Positions 7,493 through 15,630 of a DNA stretch of 32,404 nt are shown piece by piece. The stretch lies in the NCBI GenBank assembly GCA_947462535.1, contig CANHPN010000027.1, positions 1 through 32,404 of the forward strand, in the 5' to 3' direction. The notes below the pieces were generated by a model that saw only the letters and a list, made by a program, of their open reading frames with translations, was not told where the DNA came from and searched no databases. The translations under genes were made by a program, and so were the position numbers. The stretch is from Akkermansiaceae bacterium (lineage in GTDB: Bacteria; Verrucomicrobiota; Verrucomicrobiia; Verrucomicrobiales; Akkermansiaceae). Within the stretch, counting starts at the first letter, position 1, and every line of letters begins with the position of its first letter.

Positions 7493-8998
7493 ATCAAGCC
7501 TTATCTCTCCATCTTGCTGGCTCTCGCGCCGTTCGTCGCTCCCGCCTCGTCCCTCGCTGCGGAACGGCCGCCGAACGTCGTATTCTTCCTGGTCGATGAT
7601 CTCGGTCAGCGCGACCTCGGTTGCTACGGCAGCACTTTTTACGAGACTCCTAACATCGACAGTCTCGCCAAGGACGGCGCGAAATTCACCGACGCTTACG
7701 CGGCGTGCGCGGTGTGTTCGCCGACACGTGCGAGCATCCTTTCGGGCCAGTGGCCGCCACGCACGGGCGTCACCGACTACATCGGCGCGCCGATGACGCC
7801 GGAGCAGTGGAGCCGCAACACCAAGCTGCGGCCCGCGCCTTACGCCGACCGCCTCGCGCTCGACTCGCCCACGCTCGCGAAGGCGATGAAGGCCGCGGGC
7901 TACGCGACGTTTTTCGCCGGCAAGTGGCACCTCGGCCCGAAGGGTTCGTGGCCGGAAAACCAGGGCTTCGACATCAACATGGGCGGCCATGCCGGCGGCG
8001 GACCTTACGGTGGCAAGGGCTACTTCTCGCCTTACAACAATCCCAGTTTGGGCGACGGCCCGGCCGGCGAGCACCTGCCGGACCGGCTTGCCAGCGAGAC
8101 GGCGCAATTCATCGAGACTAACAAGGACAAGCCGTTCTTCGCCTATTTCTCATTCTACTCCGTCCACACGCCGCTGATGGCGCGCGAGGATTTACGGAAA
8201 AAATACGAGGAGAAGCGGGCGCGGTTAGGGCTCAAGGAAAAATGGGGCCGTGAGGAACCACGTGACGTGCGCTTGGTGCAGGAGCACGTGGTTTATGCGG
8301 CGATGGTCGAGGCGATGGACCTCGCGGTCGGCAAGGTGCTGGCCAAGCTCGATGAACTCGGCTTGCGCGAGAACACCATCGTCATCTTCACCAGCGACAA
8401 CGGCGGACTCTCGACCAGCGAAGGCTCGCCCACCTCGAACCTTCCGCTGCGCGGCGGCAAGGGCTGGACCTATGAAGGCGGCATCCGCGAACCGCTGGTC
8501 GTCCGCTGGCCCGCCGTGGCCAAGGCTGGCAGCGTGATCAGCGCGCCGGTCAGCAGCCCTGACTTTTTCCCGACACTGCTAGAAGCTGCCGGCGCGAAGC
8601 CACAGCCCGGCCAGGTGCTGGATGGCGTGAGCCTGGTGCGGGCGCTCAAGGGCGGCGGTCTGCCGGAGCGCGCCTTGTTCTGGCACTATCCGCATTACGG
8701 AAACCAAGGCGGCGCACCGAGCGCGGCCGTGCGGCGGGGCGACTACAAACTCATCGAGTGGTTTGAAGACGGCCGTGTGGAGCTTTTCGATTTAAAACAA
8801 GACATCGGCGAGCAGTCCGACCTCGCCGCAAAACAGCCTGAGCGGGTAGCGGCACTCCGCGAGGAATTGCACGCTTGGCAGAAAAGCGTCGGGGCGAAAT
8901 TCCCCACGCCCAATCCGGGTTACAACCCCGACAAGCCCGATGGACGCGGCACGGGTTCATCGTCCAAGAAATCCGCCACCCAAAAAACAAACCCGTGA
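7493..8998 (+). CDS. Secreted type I sulfatase, probable ATC start
   Basis: The core begins PPNVVFFLVDDLGQRDLGCY. The formylglycine Cys is in CSPTR (codon 7715-7717), and GKWHLG, FTSDNGGL and YEGGIREPLVVRWP complete the sulfatase signature. The first conventional start in frame is a TTG at 7514, which would give a signal peptide without a basic N-region. An ATC at 7493, preceded by AGGA with a 6-base spacer, would give KPYLSILLALAPFVAPASS after the initiator, a complete signal peptide that resembles the N-terminus of the preceding sulfatase (MKP...). I therefore place the start at 7493 with 501 codons; 7514 is the conservative alternative. The C-terminus overlaps the next sulfatase by GTGA. 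It should act on sulfated glycans in the periplasm or outside. Confidence 0.88.
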   Translation: MKPYLSILLALAPFVAPASSLAAERPPNVVFFLVDDLGQRDLGCYGSTFYETPNIDSLAKDGAKFTDAYAACAVCSPTRASILSGQWPPRTGVTDYIGAPMTPEQWSRNTKLRPAPYADRLALDSPTLAKAMKAAGYATFFAGKWHLGPKGSWPENQGFDINMGGHAGGGPYGGKGYFSPYNNPSLGDGPAGEHLPDRLASETAQFIETNKDKPFFAYFSFYSVHTPLMAREDLRKKYEEKRARLGLKEKWGREEPRDVRLVQEHVVYAAMVEAMDLAVGKVLAKLDELGLRENTIVIFTSDNGGLSTSEGSPTSNLPLRGGKGWTYEGGIREPLVVRWPAVAKAGSVISAPVSSPDFFPTLLEAAGAKPQPGQVLDGVSLVRALKGGGLPERALFWHYPHYGNQGGAPSAAVRRGDYKLIEWFEDGRVELFDLKQDIGEQSDLAAKQPERVAALREELHAWQKSVGAKFPTPNPGYNPDKPDGRGTGSSSKKSATQKTNP

Positions 8999-10473
8999 GA
9001 CGCCGATCACTCCTCGGCACCGCGGTGGCGTTGGCCGCGTCCGCTGGACTTCTTCACGCCGCCGGGACGAATCGTTTCAACGTGTTGTTCATCGCCATCG
9101 ACGACCTTCGCCCGGAACTCGGCTGCTACGGCGCAGACTACGTCCGGAGTCCTAACATCGACCGGCTGGCCGCGCAGGGGACGGCTTTCTCCCGTCATTA
9201 CGTCCAGGTGCCCACCTGCGGCGCGTCCCGTTACGCGATGTTGACCGGGCGGAGTCCGGCCAAATCCGGCGTCGTCAGCAGCAACGAAGCGCTCTACAAC
9301 GGCCCGGCCGCGCTCGTGCAGGAAACATTGGCGGGGGCCCAGTCGTTGCCCGAACAATTCCGGCGCAGCGGCTATCGGACGGTCTGCATCGGCAAGATTT
9401 CACACACCGCAGACGGGCGGGTGTTCAGCTACAAAGGCAAGGGCGACGGGCGGCCGGAGCTGCCTAACGCATGGGACGATCTGGCCACGCCGTTCGGGTC
9501 GTGGGGGCGTGGTTGGGGTGCCTTCTTTGCATACTCCGGCGGGCGGCATCGCGAGGATGGCCAGGGCCACCGCGACCTGATGGAATTCACCGCGGAGCAC
9601 GACGAGGATCTACCCGATGGGCTGATGGCGGAGCAGGCGGTCGGGCAGTTGCAATCCCTCAAGAAGAGCGGGCAACGGTTCTTCCTGGGTCTGGGTTTCT
9701 TCAAACCCCACCTGCCGTTCGTCGCGACCAAGGGGGATTGGGAGGCCATGGAAAAGGTCAAGGTGCCGCCCGCGCCCCATCAGGAAAAGCCAAGCTCGGG
9801 CTACTGGCATGAGAGCAACGAGTTTTTCGGTTATAAATCTCCGCTTTCTAGAGCGAACCCGCTGGCGGCCCCTGATCAGTTGCAGGCGCGGCGCGGCTAC
9901 CTCGCCTGTGTGCGCTACACGGACCGGCAGGTCGGCAAGGTGCTAGACGCGCTGGACAAGCTGGGTTTGGCCCAGTCCACCATCGTCGTCCTTTGGGGCG
10001 ACCACGGCTGGCACCTTGGCGATTCTCAAATTTGGGGGAAGCACGCCCCGTTCGAGCGCGCCGTGCGGTCGCCGCTGATCATCCGGGCACCCGGCATTTC
10101 GCGGTCGGCGAAACCTTGTGACGCATTGGTGGAGACCACCGACATTTACCCCACCTTGATGGATCTCTGCCAGCCAGGCTTCACCCGCACGCAGCATCCC
10201 CTGGACGGGCTGAGCCTGCGGCCGTTGCTGGACGGTTCCACCCGATCGATCCGGGAAACCGCCGTTAGTTATTGGGAGAAAGCCGTGACGATCCGCACGG
10301 ATACCCATCGCTTGATCGCGATACGCAATGGCGGTGGCTGGTCGGGACAGGAACTTTATGACATGCGGCAGACCCCGGATCCGGTCGAGAACCTCGCGGC
10401 CAGCCAGCCGGACCTGATCAAAAGCATGATCCGCCTGGTGCCTGCGACAGCAAAGCAAAGTGAGCCGCGATAA
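8995..10473 (+). CDS. Tat-exported iduronate-2-sulfatase-like sulfatase
   Basis: The 492-residue protein starts at a GTG overlapping the TGA of the preceding sulfatase, which suggests translational coupling. This start puts a twin-arginine-type signal (RRRSLLGTAVALAASAG) at the very N-terminus; a frame open further upstream would bury it. NVLFIAIDDLRPELGCYG, the GKISH segment and WGDHGWHLGDSQIWGKHAPF are hallmarks of the iduronate-2-sulfatase branch. The catalytic site is Cys75 in CGASR, with Ala where Pro is usual. Export after folding by Tat would allow modification of Cys75 in the cytoplasm. The likely substrate class is 2-sulfated uronic acid or a related sulfated glycan, by family only. 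An SGNH esterase follows 172 bp downstream on the same strand. Confidence 0.9.
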   Translation: MRRRSLLGTAVALAASAGLLHAAGTNRFNVLFIAIDDLRPELGCYGADYVRSPNIDRLAAQGTAFSRHYVQVPTCGASRYAMLTGRSPAKSGVVSSNEALYNGPAALVQETLAGAQSLPEQFRRSGYRTVCIGKISHTADGRVFSYKGKGDGRPELPNAWDDLATPFGSWGRGWGAFFAYSGGRHREDGQGHRDLMEFTAEHDEDLPDGLMAEQAVGQLQSLKKSGQRFFLGLGFFKPHLPFVATKGDWEAMEKVKVPPAPHQEKPSSGYWHESNEFFGYKSPLSRANPLAAPDQLQARRGYLACVRYTDRQVGKVLDALDKLGLAQSTIVVLWGDHGWHLGDSQIWGKHAPFERAVRSPLIIRAPGISRSAKPCDALVETTDIYPTLMDLCQPGFTRTQHPLDGLSLRPLLDGSTRSIRETAVSYWEKAVTIRTDTHRLIAIRNGGGWSGQELYDMRQTPDPVENLAASQPDLIKSMIRLVPATAKQSEPR

Positions 10474-10645
10474 TAGTCGATTCAAGATAAACGCAAATGC
10501 GCGTCAAGTTTCCCAAGATGTGTGTAATATGGGTTGGTGACTGGCGAGTATCAGAAACGTCCTCCACGTTTCGGCCGCGAATCCGGATCGGGGGGATTCA
10601 CCAACCCGCTTTCAGCGAAATCGAAATACCCGAAAATACATAACC

Positions 10646-11758
10646 ATGAAAATCATGCGTTCCAAAATTACCTGTCGCCTGCTGGCGGTGCTGCTGATGT
10701 CCGTCTCCGGCGCGTCGGCGGCTGACAAGGTGGATACCACACCCGCCGACGTGTCCAAGCCCGTCAGGGTTTTCCTGATCATGGGCCAGTCCAACGCGGT
10801 TGGCTTGGGAAGCGTCACCGGCGACAAGCCTGGAACTTTGGAAAACGCCGTCAAAACCGAGAAGCTCTATCCCTTCCTCGTGGATGATGCCGGGGCCTGG
10901 GTGGAGCGAAAGGACGTGCGGAATGTGCAGGTCATGGTCGGCAAAGACGGCGGCATGTCGCTCTTGCATAACGAATGGATGACCGTCAAGGGCAAGACCA
11001 TGGGCGTGGAATATGGCGTCGGCCACCAGCTCGGAAACGCCATCGACGAGCCGGTCATGGTGCTCAAGAGCTGCATCGGTAACCGTTCGCTCGGTTGGGA
11101 CCTGCTTCCTCCCGGCAGCCGGCGTTTCCTAACGGAAGTCACCGACAAGAGCGGCAAAAAAACCGCAAAGGTGGTGGCTGGCTACAAGGACAAGCCCGAC
11201 ATGTGGGATGCGGATTTTACCAAGGGCCTGGCCACCGAGCCGCCGAAGGAGTGGCTGGACAAGAATGGAAAACCCATCGACTGGTATGCCGGCAAGCAGT
11301 GGGATAACGACATCGCCAACGCCAAGAAGGTCCTTTCCGAGCTCGGCACCTATTACCCGGAAGCCACGAAATACGAGGTCGCAGGCATTTTCTGGTGGCA
11401 GGGCGAGAAGGACGCCGGGAATGCGGCGCACGCGGAACGTTACGAGCAAAACCTAGTGAATCTCATCAAGGCGCTGCGCAACGAGTTCGATGCTCCGAAC
11501 GCCAAGTTCGTCATGGGCACCATCGGCGAAGTCACCAAGGGAGCGGCTGGCAACGGCGGCAAGATCCTCGACGCAATGATGGCTGTGGACGGAAAGAGCG
11601 GCAAATACCCCGAATTCAAGGGCAATGTCGCCACCGTTTACACTCACGACATGGCTCGTGGTGGTGGCGGCAACGGCCATTACGGCAAAGACAGCCGGGT
11701 TTATATGGATGTCGGACTCGCCATGGGCGAGGCGATGCTTCAAATCCAGGCCGATTGA
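10646..11758 (+). CDS. Secreted sialate-O-acetylesterase-like SGNH esterase
   Basis: The 370-residue protein has a signal peptide (residues 1-26, ending SGASAA). The SGNH block I motif is FLIMGQSNAVGLG with catalytic Ser49. A later block reads GIFWWQGEKDAG, and a possible catalytic Asp/His region lies near THDMARGGGGNGHYG at the C-terminus. The domain matches the SASA carbohydrate acetylesterase family (sialate O-acetylesterase and related xylan or pectin deacetylases). It lies behind three sulfatases on the same strand and could strip acetyl groups from the same polysaccharide; the true ester substrate is unknown. A TAATAT at 10525-10530 in the 172-bp gap could be a -10 box, so it may have its own promoter. 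The start may instead be the second ATG at 10655. Confidence 0.85.
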   Translation: MKIMRSKITCRLLAVLLMSVSGASAADKVDTTPADVSKPVRVFLIMGQSNAVGLGSVTGDKPGTLENAVKTEKLYPFLVDDAGAWVERKDVRNVQVMVGKDGGMSLLHNEWMTVKGKTMGVEYGVGHQLGNAIDEPVMVLKSCIGNRSLGWDLLPPGSRRFLTEVTDKSGKKTAKVVAGYKDKPDMWDADFTKGLATEPPKEWLDKNGKPIDWYAGKQWDNDIANAKKVLSELGTYYPEATKYEVAGIFWWQGEKDAGNAAHAERYEQNLVNLIKALRNEFDAPNAKFVMGTIGEVTKGAAGNGGKILDAMMAVDGKSGKYPEFKGNVATVYTHDMARGGGGNGHYGKDSRVYMDVGLAMGEAMLQIQAD

Positions 11759-11813
11759 TGCGGCCTTGATGGATGAAGATGTTTCATTGCCTGCGATGGG
11801 TCACCCACCTGTT

Positions 11814-13148
11814 TCACCCCAGGCCGGGGATCTCCCAGCCTTCGCGGTAATCCCTGCGGACGAGGGCGTTGGCTCCGGCATGGTCGAACTTCAGTTCCGG
11901 GCTGTTCCACTTGAGCGTGGTGTCCCGGAAACGCGACGCGATGCCGCCGATCAGGATGGCCTCGGTGAGCGGGCCTGCGTAGGAGAAGTCCGCGCTGGTC
12001 TTGCCCTCACCGCGGCAGGCGTCGATGAACTGGCCCCAGTGGTTGACGCCCTTGATCCGCGGCAACTTGTAGTCCTTGAACTTTTCGGCCGGGGAAAACT
12101 CGGGCAGATTGTAGTGCGGCAGCAGCATCACGCCTTCCGTGCCGATGAGGATGGAGCCGGATTGCGGAAGCTCGGCCTTGCCGGTCTTCGCGATGATCTC
12201 GGCCGGCGGGCTGGCGGCGCCGTCATACCAGAAGATGTCGAGCGTCTCGCCCGCAGTGAGCGGGGTGCCCTTGAACTGATAGACTACCTTGCTGTCCAGC
12301 GCCCAGTTATGATCGTTAGGCGCGGGGCCTTCGGAACGCACGGAGACGGGCGCGCCGAGACCGAGTCCCATGAATAGCGGATCGAAAATGTGGCAGCCCA
12401 TGTCGCCGAGGGTGCCGGTGCCGAAATCGAGGCGTTTGCGCCAGTTTTCCGGATGGTAGTAGTCACCGCCGATGAACGGCCGGTCGGCGCAAACGCCAAG
12501 CCACAGGTTCCAATCGAAACTTTCCGGCACGGCATCGGTCTTGTCCGGTCTCGGGCCCGTGTCGCCCCAGGATTTGGCGCACCACGAGTGGACCTCGCGG
12601 ACTTTCCCGATCACGCCGTCCCGCATGACCTGCGCCGCGATCCGATAGTAGGCGGTGGCGTGGCACTGGATGCCCATCTGGGTGACGACCTTGCTGGAGG
12701 CCGCCAGCTCGGTCATCCGGCGGACCTCGTGGAGATCGTGCGCGAGCGGCTTCTGGCCGTAAACATGCTTGCCGAGCTGCATCGCGCTCACGCCGATGGG
12801 CGCGTGCATGTGGTCGGGCGTGGAGACGTTGACGGAGTCGATGTTCTTCGCCTCCTTGTCCAGCAGCTCGCGCCAGTCCTGATAGATTCGCGCGTTCGGG
12901 AATTTCTGCCGCGCCTGCTCCGTGCGCTTGAGATCCACGTCGCAGACCGCGACGATCTCGACGTTGGGGCAGTTAGCGATCTGGGTGAGGTCGCTCCACG
13001 CCATCCCGCCCGCGCCGAAGCTGGCGTGGCGGATTGTTTTTGCCGGGGATTGGGCCATGAGGTTGCTGGTGACGAATGGAGCGCTTGCCGCGCTGGTGCC
13101 CAACAGCCTGAGCAGCGAGCGGCGTGAGTAATGGGGATGGTCTTTCAT
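11814..13148 (-). CDS. Tat-exported Gfo/Idh/MocA-family oxidoreductase
   Basis: The 444-residue protein has a twin-arginine signal near its start (SRRSLLRLLGTSAAS, residues 8-22), so it is probably exported folded with its cofactor. The Rossmann fold follows (HASFGAGGMAW at 41-51, VEIVAVCDVD at 63-72). The family EKP motif appears as YGQKPLA, with Lys133 as the likely catalytic Lys. NVSTPDHMHAPI and NWRKRLDFGTGTLGDMGCH are typical of the exported planctomycete/verrucomicrobial branch. Such enzymes use tightly bound NAD(P) to oxidise or rearrange sugars and glycosides. It is the last gene of a four-gene minus-strand operon, 26 bp after the MFS permease. The ATG at 13148 is chosen because upstream codons would bury the signal. 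Confidence 0.92.
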   Translation of the reverse strand: MKDHPHYSRRSLLRLLGTSAASAPFVTSNLMAQSPAKTIRHASFGAGGMAWSDLTQIANCPNVEIVAVCDVDLKRTEQARQKFPNARIYQDWRELLDKEAKNIDSVNVSTPDHMHAPIGVSAMQLGKHVYGQKPLAHDLHEVRRMTELAASSKVVTQMGIQCHATAYYRIAAQVMRDGVIGKVREVHSWCAKSWGDTGPRPDKTDAVPESFDWNLWLGVCADRPFIGGDYYHPENWRKRLDFGTGTLGDMGCHIFDPLFMGLGLGAPVSVRSEGPAPNDHNWALDSKVVYQFKGTPLTAGETLDIFWYDGAASPPAEIIAKTGKAELPQSGSILIGTEGVMLLPHYNLPEFSPAEKFKDYKLPRIKGVNHWGQFIDACRGEGKTSADFSYAGPLTEAILIGGIASRFRDTTLKWNSPELKFDHAGANALVRRDYREGWEIPGLG

Positions 13149-13174
13149 GGTGGCGGATGGGACGGGCTGAGGGT

Positions 13175-14575
13175 TCAATGCGGAGTCTTTGCCTCGCCGT
13201 CGGCAGGTTTGATGTTGTCGCGGAAGAACAGCAGGAAAATCAGGGCGATGACGGCGGCCATGCCGGCGGGGAAGAGCCAGTAGTGTTTCCAATCGGTCAT
13301 CGCCTTGGTGACGAGTTCCGGGTTCACGCCCTCGGGGTATCCCTTACCGAACATGCCGGCCATGGATTCGAGGAACGTGGGCGCGGGCTGGCTGCCTGCG
13401 GTGGCCTTGATGTTTTCCATCAGCGCGGCGTGGTTCACGGGGGCGGCCCCGTAAGCGCCGAGGGTGTTAGGAAGCGGGATGGTGGTGAATGGTAGGTTGC
13501 CGCCGAACGCCATGCGGAAACCGAAGAACATCCCCAGGCCCTGGGTGAGGAAGACCAGCAGGCTCTGCGCCTGGCCGCGGACCTCGGCGGGTGCCTTCTT
13601 GTCAGTGTAGATGAAGCCCGTGACGAAGAAAAAATCATAACAGATGCCGTGAAGCGCCACGCCTATCAGAAGCATCCAGGTCACCTGGTCGGGAGCACCG
13701 AAGGAGAACAGGACGTAGCGCAGCACCCAGCAGCCCATGCCCACGAGCAACATCAGTTTCACGCCGAGTTTACGGAAGAAGAACGGGATCAGGAGCATGA
13801 AGACAATCTCGGACATCTGGCCGAGGGTCATCGTCGATGCGGCTTGTTTGAAACCCGCAGCGCCGAGATAGGCGGAGGTTTGCCCGTAGTAGTAGCCGAG
13901 CGGGATGCAGATCAGTGTCGAGCAGATGGCGAACACCAGAAACGACGGGTTTTTCAGCAGTTTGAGCGCGTCCAGCATGAACAGCGAACCGATGTCGATG
14001 GGCTTGCCCTTGGCGGGCGGAGGAGTGTGGGGAAGCGTGAAGCTATACACGCCCAGCGCGATGCTGGAGGCGGCGGCGATCCAGAAAATGTTCAATGACG
14101 CGGACCAACCGGCGACGCCGAGCGCGAGGCCGGCGACGATCCAGCCGATGGTGCCCCAGACGCGGGCTTTCGGGAATAATTCCTGCGGCAGGTGCGTGAA
14201 GGTGATCGTGTTGCCCAAGCCGAGGGTGGGCATGTAGCAAAGCATGTAGGCGATCATCAACCAGACGATCTGCCCGCCTTTTTCCGCGCCTTGCGGTGCC
14301 ATGATGGCGATGGCGCACATGATGCCGCCGCCTATCAGCATCAGCACTCCCATCACGCGCTCGGAGGAGAACAGGCGGTCGGCGACGAGGCCGAGGAATA
14401 GCGGGGCGAAGATGGCGGCGATCGGCGCGCTTTCGTAAGCGCCGCCGATAGATCCGGACAAGCCGTTGTTTCCCATCGCGAGGGCGAGCGTGGCGAACCA
14501 CGACCCCCATGCGAAGAACTGGAGGAACATCATCACGGAAAGCCGGATGAGAGTGGAGCGCGGGGATGGAGTCAT
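13175..14575 (-). CDS. MFS permease of the nucleoside:H+ symporter family
   Basis: The 466-residue protein is strongly hydrophobic with about 12 predicted membrane spans. It has the N-terminal MMFLQFFAWGSWFATL (residues 15-30) and CYDFFFVTGFIYTD (312-325), both characteristic of the nucleoside:H+ symporter (NupG/XapB) branch of the major facilitator superfamily. Family members outside the enterics often sit beside sugar oxidoreductases, so a sugar or glycoside is as likely a substrate as a nucleoside. It lies in an operon between two Gfo/Idh/MocA genes, 13 bp after the upstream one and 26 bp before the downstream one. A loop with extra sequence around residues 350-430 is longer than in NupG. 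Substrate specificity cannot be read from the sequence. Confidence 0.9.
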   Translation of the reverse strand: MTPSPRSTLIRLSVMMFLQFFAWGSWFATLALAMGNNGLSGSIGGAYESAPIAAIFAPLFLGLVADRLFSSERVMGVLMLIGGGIMCAIAIMAPQGAEKGGQIVWLMIAYMLCYMPTLGLGNTITFTHLPQELFPKARVWGTIGWIVAGLALGVAGWSASLNIFWIAAASSIALGVYSFTLPHTPPPAKGKPIDIGSLFMLDALKLLKNPSFLVFAICSTLICIPLGYYYGQTSAYLGAAGFKQAASTMTLGQMSEIVFMLLIPFFFRKLGVKLMLLVGMGCWVLRYVLFSFGAPDQVTWMLLIGVALHGICYDFFFVTGFIYTDKKAPAEVRGQAQSLLVFLTQGLGMFFGFRMAFGGNLPFTTIPLPNTLGAYGAAPVNHAALMENIKATAGSQPAPTFLESMAGMFGKGYPEGVNPELVTKAMTDWKHYWLFPAGMAAVIALIFLLFFRDNIKPADGEAKTPH

Positions 14576-14588
14576 GGTTGTCGTTTGT

Positions 14589-15626
14589 TCAGAGTTTCAC
14601 GGGTGCGCCGCTGCGGATGGATCGCTCCTCGGCTTCGCAAATTTCCAGGGCCGTCACGCCGTCGAGCGCGCTGACCACGGTAGGTGCCTGGCGCTTTGCC
14701 ACACAGTCGATGATGTAATCGATTTCCTTCGAGTAGCCATCGCCATCACCGGTCTCCACCACGCGGGGTTCCTTGCCGGTTTCGGAGACCATCAGCGCGT
14801 TCGCGCCGCGGGCCAGATCGAAGTCGATGGTCGCATTTTCGCAGAGCAGGGTGTAAGACATGTTGAACCCTTGATTCAGCAACCAGCTGCCTTCCGCGTA
14901 AACGTTGGGACCGCCGGGGAATTCATATTGAGTGACCACATGGTTGATGGAGCCGCTGGCTGCGAGCACACCGGAGGAGAAAACACTGACCGGCCGGCCG
15001 AAAAGGTGGTTCACGAAATCGGAGTCGTGAATGTGGAGGTCGAACAACGCGCCGCCCAGATCCTGACCGCCGGAGTAGGTGCCTTGCTGGCTCCATCCGG
15101 GCATCGCCGAATCGCGGCGGAATCTAGCAGCCAGCACCTTGCCATAGGTTTCTTCCGCCACCGCTTGCTTGAGCCAGCTCCAGCCCGGCCAGAAACGCAT
15201 GCACATCGCGGGCATTAGAAAGCCGGGCGAGTCCGCCGCGATTGCCATAATCTCGCGGGCCTCCGCCGCAGTGCGGGCAAGCGGTTTCTCACAGATCACA
15301 TGTTTGCCGGCGTTGAGCGCGGCGATGACCTGCGCGGCGTGCAGCGGTGTGGGCGTGCAAAGATCCACCAGTTCCACGTCCGCGTCGGCGAGGAGTTCCT
15401 CCGTCGTGCGGTAAACCTTCACGTCAGGCCCGAGATCGATGTCGTCGGATTTCGTGATGTTGCCGGAGACTCCGGCGAGCACGCCGTTGACTGGCACGCG
15501 CATGGCGTCGCAGACAGCGACCACACGGGCTTGCGGGTTGGCGAGATAGGCGCGGAGGTGGGTCACGCCCATGAAGCCGAGGCCGACGACGGCCACGTTC
15601 ACGGGTTTTTCGGTGGCGGCGGACAT
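14589..15626 (-). CDS. Cytoplasmic Gfo/Idh/MocA-family dehydrogenase
   Basis: The 345-residue protein opens with a Rossmann motif NVAVVGLGFMGVTHLRAYL (residues 10-28). ARVVAVCDA (33-41) places the Asp that commonly selects NAD. The family motif CEKPLARTA contains Lys114, the likely catalytic Lys. The C-terminal half has the usual alpha/beta substrate domain with a DLHIHDSDF segment. There is no signal peptide, so it acts in the cytoplasm, in contrast to the exported paralogue two genes downstream. The gene starts 4 bp after the stop of the TIM-barrel isomerase gene, indicating tight coupling. Relatives include inositol and glucose-fructose oxidoreductase-like enzymes; the substrate is not identifiable. 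The ATG at 15626 is chosen to place the Rossmann motif at the usual position. Confidence 0.92.
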   Translation of the reverse strand: MSAATEKPVNVAVVGLGFMGVTHLRAYLANPQARVVAVCDAMRVPVNGVLAGVSGNITKSDDIDLGPDVKVYRTTEELLADADVELVDLCTPTPLHAAQVIAALNAGKHVICEKPLARTAAEAREIMAIAADSPGFLMPAMCMRFWPGWSWLKQAVAEETYGKVLAARFRRDSAMPGWSQQGTYSGGQDLGGALFDLHIHDSDFVNHLFGRPVSVFSSGVLAASGSINHVVTQYEFPGGPNVYAEGSWLLNQGFNMSYTLLCENATIDFDLARGANALMVSETGKEPRVVETGDGDGYSKEIDYIIDCVAKRQAPTVVSALDGVTALEICEAEERSIRSGAPVKL

Positions 15627-15630
15627 GTGG

